Numbered from the stretch's first letter, positions 1 to 11,260 are shown. The stretch: 64,000 nt of DNA from Eriocheir sinensis (GCF_024679095.1 NC_066509.1:14249366-14313365), one strand, 5' to 3'. The notes: generated by a model from the letters alone, not told the origin. A program made the numbers and translations.

Positions 1-166
1 CTCCTCGTCCTCCTCCTCCTCGTCCTCCTCCTCCTCGTCCTCCTCTCCCTCTTCCTCCTCCTCCTCGTCCTCCTCCTCCTCTTCCTCGTCCTCGTCCTCC
101 TCGTCCTCCTCCTCCTCCTCGTCCTCCTCGTCCTCCTCCTCCTCCTCCTCCTCCTCCTCCTCCTCG
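1..166. repeat. CTC/CTCGTC microsatellite
   Basis: Nearly pure pyrimidine-strand triplets, mostly CTC with interspersed CTCGTC. The array starts at or before the window edge. Confidence 0.95.
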
Positions 167-484
167 GTGCACTCCACGTTTGTATTCTCTTCTCGCGTCC
201 TCGTGCCTCCTTGTGTCCTCTTTATCTTCCCAGAGTTTTCAGGACAAGACTCTCGGCGTCGTCTGTCACCGCCTCAGCGCCGCCCTCGCAAGGAATGTAA
301 ATAAAGGAAAAAAATAGTATGTGGTGGTGGTGGTGGGGGTGGTGGGGGTGTTGGGGGTGGTGGGGGTGGTGCTACTGCTGCTACCACAAGCCATAACTGT
401 TTAAGCGGAGCCTCTCTTGTTCATGTATTACTGTGTTTGTTACTGTTACTGGTGGTGCTTTTGTTGCTTTTTATCTTTTTTTCT
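167..484. other. Spacer with short GGT array
   Basis: No gene is seen. The stretch holds a (GGT)n-like tract at about 319-372. The sequence at 395-430 (AGCCTCTCTTGTTCATGTA) recurs with small changes at about 738-757 and 1530-1545, so older repeat sequence flanks the inserts here. Confidence 0.6.
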
Positions 485-690
485 TTACATAATAGGAAGC
501 AACTCAAGGGCAGAAACAAATAACGAAAAAAGAAAAAGCCCGCTAAACGTTGCCTCCCACAAAACACAACAAAATGAGTGGCCAGAGGACAACAAAGGAG
601 ACAGCTCAAGGGCACAAATAAAGGAAACAATAATAAAAAAGCCCGCTAAGACCAGTTTCGGAGGGAGAGGTGTGTTGATGCCCCCCCTGC
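485..690 (-). mobile_element. Two adjacent LINE A 3'-tail fragments
   Basis: Two head-to-tail copies (about 485-585 and 588-690) of the 3' untranslated tail found at the end of the two long family A LINEs. Both show, read on the plus strand, a block like CAGCTCAAGGGCA followed by an A-rich stretch, then AAAAAGCCCGCTA. Both are severely 5'-truncated and have no coding part. The tandem arrangement is either an insertion of one tail into another or a local duplication. Confidence 0.75.
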
Positions 691-790
691 CATTTTCACT
701 GTTGCTGTTACGATCACAAAAGCTAACACTCCCACTAAAGCCTCTCTTATTCATGTACTGCCGTTTTTCGTATCTGTTGTTGTTGGTGGT

Positions 791-1485
791 GAAGGTGTGT
801 AGGTGGTAGTAGTGGTGGTTGTGGTGATGGTGAAGGTGGTAGTGGTGAGGGTGGTGTTGGTGGTGAAGGTGTGTAGGTGGTAGTGGTGGTGGTTGTGGTG
901 ATGGTGAAGGTGGTAGCGGTGAGAGTGGTGGTGGTGGTGGTGGTGAAGGTGTGTAGGTGGTGGTGGTGGTTGTGGTGATGGTGAAGGGGATAGTGGTGAG
1001 GGTGGTGGTGGTGGTGGTGGTGAAGGTGTGTAGGTGGTAGTGGTGGTTGTGGTGATTGTGAAGGTGATGGTGGTGAGGGTGGTGGTGGTGGTGGTGAAGG
1101 TGTGTAGGTGGTAGTGGTGGTTGTGGTGATGGTGATGGTGGTGAGGGTGGTGTTGGTGGTGGTGGTGAAGGTGTGTAGGTGGTAGTGGTGGTTGTGGTTG
1201 TGGTGAAGGTGATGGTGGTGAGGGTGGTGTTGGTGGTGGTGGTGAAGGTGTGTAGGTGGTAGTGGTGGTGGTTGTGGTGATGGTGAAGGTGATGGTGGTG
1301 AGGGTGGTGTTGGTGGTGGTGGTGAAGGTGTGTAGGTGGTAGTGGTGGTGGTGGTTGTGGTTGTGGTGATGGTGAAGGTGATGGTGGTGAGGGTGGTGTT
1401 GGTGGTGGTGGTGAAGGTGTGTAGGTGGTAGTGGTGGTGGTGGTGGTGGTGATGGTGAAGGTGATGGTGGCGAGGGTGGTGTTGC
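791..1485. repeat. GGT-rich minisatellite, ~77-bp unit, 9 copies
   Basis: The landmark GAAGGTGTGTAGGTGGT starts at 791, 865, 945, 1022, 1096, 1167, 1243, 1324 and 1412, giving spacings of 71-88 bp. Units are internally made of GGT and GTT triplets. The complementary strand is open in more than one frame (353 and 259 codons, rich in His, Thr, Pro and Ser). This follows from the triplet composition and is not evidence for a gene. Confidence 0.92.
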
Positions 1486-2149
1486 TATTACTTCCAGTAC
1501 TGTTGCTACAAGCCCCGGCCGGCCCACCAAAGCCTTTCCTGTTCACTCATCGCCAGGCTTACTCTACTCCACTCGCGGGATTTACTTGTTTCATAAGGAG
1601 CTTTTCGTCGCCCACTTCTCAATTATGGAAACCCTTTTACTTTGATCCTGCTTTTTGATCCTGCGTCACGGAAGAGCGGGAACGCACTGAACAGATTAGT
1701 ATCATTATTTTTAGGCTTTAGGGAAAGTATGTTCTCTTCCTACTTGTTTTCAGTATGAAACATATTTGATAACATTCTATTATATTTCATCTACAATAAA
1801 GAGTAACACATTACAAGAATGAAAATAAAGCAGCTTGTATATTTTTTTAGGAAAGTTAAATTGTTCGCCTCGATTTTACGCATCAAACTCCCCGTAAAAC
1901 AAAACTCAATATTGGTTCAGTTTGTACTCTTCTTTTTTTACATCAGGGTAAATCTGTGAGTTTATGCATGAATCCTTTTATGCGTTAATTTAAAGTGAGT
2001 GTTCTGTTCTTTTCAAGTTTAAAAAAACACCCTGAACTGCTCTTTATTTTCAGTTAGTTTCTGCATCATCTAATACAAATACAAAGTTCACAAAGCGTGC
2101 TTATGGCGTGTATTTGAAAACTCTGTCCTGACGTAAAGTTTTTCTTTTG
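1486..2149. other. AT-rich spacer, no gene seen
   Basis: Mostly AT-rich sequence without long open frames, TIRs or recognisable element ends. Confidence 0.5.
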
Positions 2150-2760
2150 TTGGTATTTCTCTTTTTGGAGGCTGCTTTCGCTTCGTTCCTTCCTCGCTTG
2201 CCTCACAGTCGAAGCCTTTCTTTCCCTTCACTGAAAAAAAAAAAACTGACTTTTTACAGCCGTCACTTTTTCTGGCAGTTGCTTTCTCTTCTTTCTTGTC
2301 CTTTTGTCTCTTCCTTTCACTTCATTGATAAATATTTCATAAAATCTTAGACGTCACTCTCTTTATGATGGCTTCTTTCCTTACTTCCTTGCATAATAGT
2401 CGAAGTCTTCCTCTCACTTCATTCACCTGCCCTACCTGGTTTTCTTCAAGCTGTCACTCTCCTTATGGTGACTGCTTTCCCTTCAAGCTTTGCCTTTCTG
2501 ACCCTTCCTTTCCCTTCATTGACCTACCCTACCGAACATCTTTTAGCAGTCGATCTTTCTCTCTCTGATGACTTATTCTCTTCACTCTTGCCTTTGAGTC
2601 AGAAGCCTTCCTTTCCCTTCGCTGAACCATCCCATCAGATTTACTTTGAACTGTCAATCCTTCTCTTTATGGTGGCTTCTTCCCCTTCTCGCTTGCCTTT
2701 CAGCCAGAGCCTTCCTTTCATTTCAATGACCTACCCCACCTGTTTTGTTATCCAGATTTA
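2150..2760. repeat. Decayed ~100-bp tandem array, about 6 units
   Basis: Successive segments starting near 2150, 2263, 2353, 2450, 2549 and 2656 share the same order of blocks: GTCACTCTCYTTATGGTGGCTTC-like, then TTGCCTTTCAGTC-like, then CCTTCCTTTCCCTTCATTGA-like, then a CTACCCTACC-like block. Units are strongly diverged but collinear. The short plus-strand open frames here are by-products. Confidence 0.7.
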
Positions 2761-2964
2761 CTCCCGTGCCATCAGCCGTCTAGATTAATAGTCGTCTGTA
2801 TCTTGACAAGGGAATATGTAGCCATTTTCTCTCCCTCTATCTGCGGCTTAAATGTCCTTCTGGAGCGACATTTATTTCGACATCCAAATCTTTCCCTTCG
2901 ACCGCGATTTTATCCACGTGCCTGTTCTGTCCACCCCTTCCCTTGTTCAGTAAATGGTTCTGCC

Positions 2965-3218
2965 TCCACACACGCCCACACACGCCCACACACTCCCTGC
3001 CCTCACACACACACACACACACACACACTCACATACACACAGTGGAAAAGTTCGCTTCTCATCGTGCCTCGGAATATTCAGTAGGTGTGTGTGTGTGTGT
3101 GTGCACTACAACAACAACAACTACAGCAACGACTACAACAAAATCTACTGCAATAACAACAACTACAACTACTACAATAAAATCTTCAACAACAACAACA
3201 ACAACAACAACAACAACC
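2965..3218. repeat. Composite CA / GT / CAA microsatellites
   Basis: (CA)n at about 3004-3029, (GT)n at 3084-3103, then imperfect ACA/CAA triplets to 3218. Confidence 0.9.
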
Positions 3219-3366
3219 AAGGCTGCAGGCTCCTAAAACTTCAAAGTCTCAACGACACGACACGGCCAACAGGAGGCGATGTGACGCAACCACGGCATCA
3301 TTTCAAGGCTATTTTTGTCCCCGGGTTCTATATATAGTGACGAGGAGGTGCTTGAGAGCGGCGGGT

Positions 3367-3368
<2 letters not shown>

Positions 3369-3429
<61 letters not shown>
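3369..3429. repeat. (CT)n microsatellite
   Basis: About 60 bp of uninterrupted CT. Confidence 0.97.
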
Positions 3430-3430
<1 letters not shown>

Positions 3431-3639
3431 AACAAGCTCCGGGATGGCAGACAGCGTAGACACGAATACCGATGCAAACAGAGCTGCAAACACCGGGACA
3501 CCAGGCGAGGGAGACACAAACAAATGCAACAGGCTGGCCGTATGGGCGGGCAGGTACACAAAGACACACCTGATCCCTGTTAGTTAGTTCAGGTATACAA
3601 GTCTATATGCACGCTATAGGTTAAGATCTATCTATACCT

Positions 3640-4075
3640 GTGTGTGTGTGTGTGTATATATATCAGCCTTTCTATGTAGTTTCGTATTTGTTGTATATGT
3701 TTGTCTGTCTGTCCGTCTATCCATCCTTCTATCTATCTGTCTGTCTCTACCTACCTACCGTCTATGTCTCTGTTTCTCTCAGCCTGTTTGTGTCTATCTT
3801 ATTATATGTCAGTTTCCTTATGCGAATAACTCCAACTGCCTCATTCTGACTCCCTGTATGGCTGTCTGACCAGATGTATTTACTACCTATCTACTTAACT
3901 CTTTCTTCACCTACCTCTTTATCGACATATTTATCCATATTTCGTATCATCGACCTTCACATACGTGCACCAATACTACTTGTCTATTATTTTGGGTGTC
4001 TATCTACTCATCTATCTTCCTATCGACATATTTATCTATATTTGGCATCCTCGACCTTCACCCACGCACACCAAC
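3640..4075. repeat. Degenerate TCTA/TCTG tetranucleotide region
   Basis: A short (TG)n is followed by about 400 bp of drifting TCTG, TCTA and CTAC units. No gene is seen. Confidence 0.7.
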
Positions 4076-4128
4076 ACTACTTCTGATGGACAGGTCGGCG
4101 TCTTAAAGCTCAGTTCATCATCCGAATC

Positions 4129-4357
4129 TGGGCCATATGCTCAGACGCTTTCGGCTCTCACAACAACTATCTCCAAAGTCCGAAAAGGAGATGAGTCGGG
4201 TTCTCATGAGTGTTTTTTTTTCACGTTCATGGTTCGGAAGCTTCATCATACCATCACCAGGGTCATAAAACTACAAATGGAAGGGCCACCACAACCGCTA
4301 CGAAAGCCTTACCAAATGTGGGTGTGCAGGCCCCTAAATGTTTGAGAATAAGGGCCC
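4129..4357 (+). mobile_element. Small TIR element (repeat Z), copy 1
   Basis: Ends are imperfect inverted repeats: the left end reads GGGCCATATGCTCAGACGC, and the complement of the right end reads GGGCCCTTATTCTCAAACA. A second copy lies in opposite orientation at 35293-35511 and matches along its length, including CGAAAGCCTTGTCAAATGTG-like sequence near the right end. There is no coding capacity. The superfamily is not determined because no clean target duplication is visible. Confidence 0.65.
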
Positions 4358-4472
4358 TGCTACCTTGGCGGATATGAGAATTTCTACAAAGTTTGATGAT
4401 GAAAAAGTAAAATTGGCTATTAAGATACACCAGAACATTGTAACCCTTTTTCTTTGGGGGGGTGGGGGTAGT

Positions 4473-6730
4473 TGAACATAAGAACATAAGAATGTAAGGA
4501 GTCTGCAAGAGGCCGGTTGGCCTATACAAGGCAGCTCCTGTAATCCTAACCCCACCTTACCTCACTATCCATGAATTTGTCCAATCTCTTCTTGAATGTA
4601 TCTATGGTATTGGCACCCACAACATGACTGCCAAGCGTGTTCCATTTGTCAACCACTCTATTGGTGAACCAATTCTTGCCTATGTCTTTGCTGAATCTGA
4701 ATTTGTCTAACCATTGCTACGTGTCCTACCTGGCTCTTTTACCACCACAACCCTATTGACATCCCCTTTATTAAAGCCCTTCATCCATCAATAGACTTCG
4801 ATAAGGTCTCCTCGTAACCTTTGTCTTTCCTGAGAGTGTAAATTTAAATGCTTAAGTCTATCCTCATAAGGCAAGTTTCTCACCCCCTGAATCATTTTTG
4901 TCATCCTTCTCTGTACAGATTCTAATATCTTGATATCCATTCTATAGTAGGGGGACCAAAACTGGACCGCGTAATCAACGTGAGGTCTAACTAGGGCTAA
5001 GTAAAGTTTGCGGACGACTTCAGCGCTCCTATTGCTTACTCTTCTCGAGATGAAACCCAGTACCCTGTTTGCACGATTCTTAGCCTGAATGCACTGGGCC
5101 CTTAGACGAAGGTCAGTGTTCACTAAGACTCCTAAGTCTCTCTCACACGATGACCGGCTTAGAGGAGTGTCATTTAAGGAGTAATTATGTGAGGGGTTAT
5201 TCCTACCTACACTCAGAATACTACACTTCCCAACATTGAATTCCATCTGCCACTTCCCCGCCCAATCATAAAGTCTGTCAAGCTCATCCTGGAGAACGCT
5301 AGCGTCCTGGTCTGATTGGATTACGCTACCGATCTTGGTATCATCTGCGAACTTACTGACATCACTACTAATCCCTGTGTCCAAGTCATTGATGTAAATG
5401 ATAAAAAGCAGCGGACCCAGCACCGACCTCTGCGGGACTCCACTCGTAACACTACTCCATTCAGATTTTTTACCATTGATTAGCACTCTCTGCTTTCTAC
5501 CACTAAGCCACGCCCTGATCCAGTTCACGACTTTCCCATCTACGCCGAGAGCCTGTAATTTTAGTAATAGCCGGTGATGAGGGACTTTGTCGAACACTTT
5601 ACTGAAATCTAGATATAGTATGTCATAGCTTTCATCTCTGTCAACCGCCTCGATTATTTTGTGTAGAAGAACAACAGATTAGTAAGGCAAGACCTACCTT
5701 TCGTGAACCCATGCTGTGAGTCGTGAAATAAATTGTTTCTCTAGATGGTCCCGAATGCTCCTAGCAGTAATCGACTCCAGCATCTTGCTTACAACTGATG
5801 TTAAGATAATTGGGCGATAACTTGAGGTGACTGACTCGTCTCCCTTTTTGAAAATCGGCGTCACATTAGCTACTTTCCATTGGCTGGGCACATACCCAGA
5901 ATTTACAGACATCTTAAGGACATCAGTAAGTGGGCCACTGAGGGCCTCCTTGCATTCTCTCAGAACATGCGGGAATATTTCGTCAGGGCCTGGCGATTTG
6001 TTTTTCTTCAACCTACCAATCTCATCCTGGACTACCTGCCTGGTGATGATCACATATCTCAACTTGTTGTTCTCTCCTCCCTCGTATACCTGAACCCTCT
6101 CTTGAACGGTTGTTAGATTTTCCTGTGTGAAAACGGAGAGGAAATAGTCGTTCAACATTTTACTCATATCTTCCCCATTCTCAACGAGCTCTCCTGTGTT
6201 TGTTTACAACGGCCCAATTCTCTCCCTTGTTTTCGTTCTGTATAATTCAAAGAAGCCCTTGGGATCGCTCTTGGCCTCGTTGGCTACCCTAATCTTGTAA
6301 GTCTTTTTGCTAGGCGAGTGTTCTTACCGATCTGGCTAGTTCAATATACCTACCCCTGAGGTGGGTTTCCCCATTCTCTATTTTCTTATAAATTCCTCTT
6401 TTCAAGCCAATCTCATGCTTGAGTCTACGGGTCATCCATTTAGGGTCATTATTTTCCTTCCTACGTGCTTGGTAAGGGATATGCTGTCTCTGACCCTCTG
6501 CTATTACCCTAACTATATTATTGTAGGTCAGCTCTACATGGTTCCCCTGTCCTTCAGATTCCTGCCCTGAGATCTGGCCCTCATCTAGCCCCAAGGTTTC
6601 CCAATTTACCTCCTCAAGGTGTCTTCTAAGCCCCTCGTAATCGGCTCTTCTAAAGTCTGGCACCAACACAGTGCTGAGCTCTTGGGTCACCGCCCAGTCT
6701 AAGTTAAAGGGAAGAAGAGGATTATCTGAA
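4473..6730 (-). mobile_element. LINE B1, CR1-like non-LTR retrotransposon, 5'-truncated
   Basis: The minus-strand element ends at 4473-4499 in repeats of TTCTTATG type (plus strand: GAACATAAGAACATAAG), resembling the octamer tail of CR1 elements. Upstream of the 3' UTR (4473-4787) lie RT and linker coding blocks. The 5' end is lost near 6730, so the endonuclease is missing. Homologous scraps occur at 24.5-25.3, 34.6-34.8 and 37.9-38.9 kb. Confidence 0.85.
4788..6690 (-). pseudogene. Reverse transcriptase of LINE B1 (broken)
   Basis: Three minus-strand open segments together make a CR1-type polymerase missing its endonuclease. 6690-6310 is the linker between endonuclease and RT. 6167-5694 carries the start of RT, including KNKSPGPDEIFP and SYRPI. 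5597-4788 carries the palm and thumb. Motif A reads LDFSKVFDKVPH (its first residues lie just upstream of the open frame, at about 5600-5630). Motif B reads SGVPQRSVLGPLLF, where the family norm is VPQGS. Motif C is FADDTKIG with both catalytic Asp kept. The C-terminus contains RLRGDLIEVY, as in CR1-group elements. Frames are broken between 5694 and 5597 and between 6310 and 6167, so it cannot make a full protein. It is a dead copy whose RT would have performed target-primed reverse transcription. CR1-like is inferred from tail and motifs; the exact clade is open. Confidence 0.85.
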
Positions 6731-6808
6731 GCTTAATACCCTGCAAGTCAAGCATCATTATTATCGATGATAAAAAAATATTCTCGAACCAGATATATTT
6801 AGACATGA

Positions 6809-7140
<332 letters not shown>

Positions 7141-7469
7141 TTGTTTTATCATTATTACTATCAACATTGTATTATTAAAAGCAGTAATATTACTGTCAAA
7201 ACTCTAACCGGTATACAAACAAGACACTCCCGCTGTCGTGCATAAGTCAGGTGGGCCACATGTGTCTCAGTAAGGGCCACACACCTGTCTGGCGGCGACA
7301 CATAAACCTAAAACACACACAGTTTCGAGGCTTAACGCAAGGCAGGGTAGAACAAACTCAGAGGCAACTGCTACGCATCTGAATTGAAATTAGTATACAT
7401 AAAAAGATAAAAGAAATATTTGTATCCCACTTTTGTTTGCATGAGGCCGAGATTGCAACGAAATTTTTC

Positions 7470-7472
<3 letters not shown>
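7141..7472. other. Spacer, no gene seen
   Basis: Mixed sequence between the TTG and GT arrays. No element ends were recognised. Confidence 0.5.
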
Positions 7473-7536
<64 letters not shown>

Positions 7537-7542
7537 ATGAGT

Positions 7543-7612
<70 letters not shown>
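7473..7612. repeat. (GT)n microsatellite abutting LINE A1 3' end
   Basis: About 140 bp of GT with one interruption near 7533-7552. It directly joins the 3' end of the minus-strand LINE A1, and a second GT tract joins that LINE's 5' end at 10904. Confidence 0.95.
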
Positions 7613-7721
7613 ACAACAAAAGAGGCAGCTCAAGGGCACACAAAAAAGGAAACAATAATAAAAAAAGGCCCGCTACTCGCTGCTCCTAAAAAAGAATCAA
7701 AAGAGGTGGCCGAAAGAGAGG

Positions 7722-9740
7722 TCAATTTCGGGAGGAGAGGTGTCCAGATACCCTTCTCTTGAAAGAGTTCAAGTCGTAGGCAGGAGGAAATACAGATGAA
7801 GGAAGACTGTTCCAGAGTTTACCAGCGTGAGGGATGAAAGAGTAAAGATGCTGGTTAACTCTTGCATAAGGGGTTTGGACAGTATAGGGATGAGCATGAG
7901 TAGAAAGTCGTGTGCAGCGGGGCCGCGGGAGGGGGGGAGGCATGCAGTTAGCAAGTTCAGAAGAGCAGTCAGAGTGGAAATATCGATAAAAGATAGAAAG
8001 AGAAGCAACATCGCGACGGAATTTAAGAGGTAGAAGACTATCAGTAGGAGGAGGAGAGCTGATGAGACGAAGAGCCTTAGACTCCATTCTGTCCAGAAGA
8101 GCTGTGTGAGTGAGGCCCCCCACACGTGAGATGCATACTCCATACGAGGGCGGACAAGGCCCCTGTATATAGATAGCAACTGCGCGGGGGAGAAGAACTG
8201 GCGGAGACGGTACAGAACGCCCAACCTCGAGGAAGCTGATTTAGCGAGAGAGGAGATGTGAAGTTTTCAGTTGAGATTTTGAAGGATAGACCGAGGATGT
8301 TTAGTGTTGCAGATGGTGATAGCTGAGTGTTGTCGAAGAATAGAGGATAGGTGTTTGGAAGATTGTGTCGAGTTTAAAGGTGGAGAAATTGAGTTTTTGA
8401 GGCATTGAAGGACACAAGGTTCCTTCTGCCCCAATCGGAAATGATAGCAAAGTCTGAGGTTAAGCGTTCTGCAGCCTCCAGTCTGGAGTCGTGTACTTCC
8501 TGTTGAGAGGATCTTCTATTGAAAGAAGTTGAATAATGCAGAGTGGAGTCGTCGGTGTATGGGTGGACAGGACAGTTTGTTATGGAAAGAAGATCATTGA
8601 TGAATAACAGGAGGAGAGTGGGTGATAGGACAGAGCCCTGTGGAACACCACTGTTGATAGGTTTAGGGGAAGAACAGTGACCGTCTACCACCGCAGAGAT
8701 AGAACGGCCGGAAAGGAAACTGGAGATAAAGGAACAGAGAGAGGGATAGAATCCGAAAGAGGGCAGTTTAGAAAGCAAAGACTTGTGCCAGACTCTATCG
8801 AAGGCTTTCGATATATCTAGCGCAACAGAGAAAGTTTCACCGAAACGGCTAAGAGAGGATGACCAAGAGTCAGTTAAGAGAGCAAGAAGATCGCCAGTAG
8901 AACGCCCCTTGCGGAACCCATACTGGCGATCAGATAGATGGTTAGAAGTGGAGAGGTGCTTTTGAATCTACCGGTTAAGAATTGATTCAAAAGCTTTAGA
9001 TAGACAGGAAAGTAAAGTTATAGGGCGGTAGTTTAAGGGATTGGAACGGTCACCCTTCTTAGGCACAGGCTGTACAAGGGCATACTTCCAGCAGGAAGGA
9101 AAGGTAGAAGAGACGAAAGAGTTTGACCAGGCAGGGTGTCAGCACGAAAGCACAGTTTTTAAGGACAATAGGAGGCACTCCATCAGGTCCATAAGCCTTC
9201 TGAGAGTTGAGGCCAGAGAGGGCATAGAAAACATCATTTGGAAGAATCTTAATAACAGGCATAAAGGAGTCAGAGGGGGGATGAGTAGGAGGAATATGCC
9301 CAGAATCGTCCAAGGTGGAGTACTTACAGAAGTTTGAGCGAAGAGTTCAGCCTCAGAGACAGATGAGCGGCAGTGCTGCCGTCAGGGTTAAGGAGAGGAG
9401 GGAAAGAGGAAGAAGTGAAATTGGAGGAGATATTTTTGGCTAGATGCCAGAAGTCACGGGAAGAATTAGACGAAGCAAGGTGTTGACATTTTCTATTGAT
9501 AAAAGAAGTTTTGGTAAGTCGTAGAATAGATTTGGCACGATTCCGGGCAGAAATGTAAAGGTCATAGTTAGCGGGAGTTCGAAGGCTCTGGAACCCTTTG
9601 TGACCTGCCTCTCTAGCTTTAATAGCACGAGAACAAGCATGATTAAACCAAGGCTTTTTAGCATGAGGAGTAGAGAAAGAACGTGGAATGTATGCCTCCA
9701 TTCCAGAGACAATCACCTCTGAGATGCGCTGGGCACACAC
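7722..9740 (-). pseudogene. Reverse transcriptase of LINE A1 (broken)
   Basis: Pieces in different frames make up linker, RT and C-terminus. 9740-9324 is the linker. 9313-9059 is the RT start with KAYGPDGVPP. The motif A region at about 8825-8785 reads LDISKAFDRVWHK. 8778-8374 has motif B SGVPQGSVLSPT and motif C YTDDSTLHYS, where copy A2 has FADDS; both catalytic Asp remain but the usual Ala is Thr. 8224-7769 and 8123-7722 give the thumb and C-terminus (LVRPRMEYASHVWG, then KRRVSGHLSSRN). At least four frame breaks make it inactive. The overall EEP-plus-RT plan is that of Jockey/I/CR1-group LINEs; the clade is not resolved. Confidence 0.85.
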
Positions 9741-10558
9741 AGAGGAGTCTCTCTCTCCTGGAAGCAGTAATCATTCCACGGGAAATCGGAAAAGTACATC
9801 CTCAGGTCGTCCCACCGAGCTGAAGCAAAATGCCAGAAGCATCGCCTCTTCGGTGGGTCCAGAGGATGTACAGGAGCGATAGGACAGGAAACAGAAATAA
9901 GGTTATGATCGGAGGTGCCCAACGGAGAGAAGAGTTTGACAGAGTAAGCAGAAGGATTAGAGGTAAGGAAGAGGTCTAGAATGTTGGGCCTGTCTCCAAG
10001 ACGGTCGGGAATACGTGTAGGGTGCTGAACCAACTGCTCTAGGTCGTTGAGGAGAGCAAAGTTGTAGGCGTGTTCACCAGGCTGGTCAGTGAAAGAGGAT
10101 GAACGCCAAAGCTGGTGGTGAACATTGAAATCTCCCAAGATGGAGATTTCAGCGAAAGGAGAGTGAGTCAAGATGTGCTCCACTTTAGAATTCAAATAAT
10201 CAAAGAATTTCACATAGTTAGTAGAATTAGATGAGAGTTAAACAGCACAGATGTATTTAGTAATAGAATGACAATGAAGTCTTAGCCAGATGGTGGAAAA
10301 TTCAGAAGAGTCAAGGTCGTGGGCACGAGAGCAAGTGATGTCGTTGCGCACGTAGGCGCAACATCCAGCTTTGGATTGAAATTTAGGATAGAGATAGTAG
10401 GAGGGAGCAGAGTAGAGGTTGCTGTCAGTAGCCTCAGAAACCTGTGTTTCGGTGAATAAGAGAAGATGAGGTTTAGAGGAGGAGAGATGGTGTTCCACAG
10501 AATGAAAATTAGAACGAAGACCACGAATGTTGCAGAAATTGATAAGGAGGAGGTTCAA
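9713..10558 (-). pseudogene. Endonuclease domain of LINE A1 (broken)
   Basis: The N-terminal half of the element's protein is an apurinic-type endonuclease of the EEP (endonuclease/exonuclease/phosphatase) superfamily, which nicks target DNA for priming. 10558-10238 starts MNLLLINFCNIRGLRSN and includes TETQVSEA, the conserved metal-binding Glu region. 10213-9713 contains [12 protein letters not shown] (the GDFN motif) and GTSDHNLIS (the SDH motif), so the main catalytic motifs survive. A stop codon at about 10239, right after KYICAV, separates the two pieces. The ATG at 10558 is the likely start because it directly precedes the domain and the leader upstream has no frame. The remaining linker continues in another frame at 9740. 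Confidence 0.85.
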
Positions 10559-10901
10559 GGAGTTATCAGGACAATGCTTAAGTCGGCAGCCCTGGGGGAA
10601 TTTATGGTCCCTCCCCCCCAGGCGGGGGCTCCGAGGCAGTGTTGTTTTTCGCCATTTTGAATTTTGAATTTTGGGAAAAGGTGTGTATGTTGTGTGAATG
10701 TAGTGTGGTGTAGAAAGAGAGAGGAACTGTCTTTAGAGAGCATGCTGAACTGCTCTCTGGTGTTGATGAGACAAAAGGGAAACGGTTAGTGAGGACATGG
10801 GAAGGGTCTTTGAAGGGCTTCAGCACCCTCCTCGCTTCCCATATATCCTCACCGGGAGTAGCTCACGCCCGTTCGGTAGGTGTCTTCCTACCTCCTCCTG
10901 C

Positions 10902-10903
<2 letters not shown>

Positions 10904-10932
<29 letters not shown>
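10904..10932. repeat. (TG)n tract at LINE A1 5' end
   Basis: A short TG run joining LINE A1 to the SINE tail sequence at 10933-10966, which itself reads CA-rich on the minus strand. It is probably the split half of one CA tail. Confidence 0.8.
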
Positions 10933-10966
10933 CTAAGTTACTGCGTGTGTGTGTATATGAGTGTGT

Positions 10967-11227
10967 GCAATTCACCACGGCCTGATCACGAGTTGGACTC
11001 GCTTTCGCCAGCAGGTACCCTCCCGACGAGAGCAAGTGCTCATTATCGTCGATCTCTGGGTACTCCCTGGACCTCACACACCACACACCCCATCCCCCTT
11101 GCTCAAGGGGGAACAGTAACCACTCCTAGTCAACCGAAAGAATCCGGCCTGAGCGGGGCGAGAACCGTCGCCTATTTGGCCGTTAAACCTCGCAGCGCAG
11201 CGCTCTACCGATTGAGCCACCTAAGCG

Positions 11228-11229
<2 letters not shown>
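10967..11229 (-). mobile_element. tRNA-derived SINE, CA-tailed (S1a)
   Basis: On the minus strand the head reads GGTGGCTCAATCGGTAGAGC (tRNA box A) with GGTTCTCGCCCC (box B) about 45 bases on. The body ends in GTGAATTGCACACAC, followed by a CA-rich tail. Body blocks GTGTGTGGTGTGTGAG and GTACCCAGAGATCG recur in the same order in the plus-strand SINE at 29030-29345. RNA polymerase III transcription from boxes A and B is expected for such elements. The head looks unlike that of the other copy. Confidence 0.8.

Positions 11230-11260
<31 letters not shown>
11229..11260. repeat. (TG)n microsatellite
   Basis: About 30 bp of TG between the SINE head and repeat Y. Confidence 0.95.

Larger units (their letters stand above)
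7613..10904 (-). mobile_element. LINE A1, near-full-length non-LTR retrotransposon
   Basis: A minus-strand element of about 3.29 kb. Its 5' leader (10904 to about 10560), coding region (about 10558-7750) and 3' UTR align along their whole length with the second copy at 12328-15634. Both copies begin at the same base context (plus strand ...CTACCTACTCCAGCCAT-like), which defines the 5' end. The 3' end reads GCCTC(T)TTTGTTGTAA. There is no poly(A); GT/CA microsatellite flanks both ends, so the insertion appears to be in a CA tract. No ORF1 is visible: the roughly 345-bp leader has no long open frame. Confidence 0.88.

Noticed and set aside
3330..3345. TATATATAG as a promoter TATA box
   Set aside because: No gene follows; the downstream sequence is a CT array.
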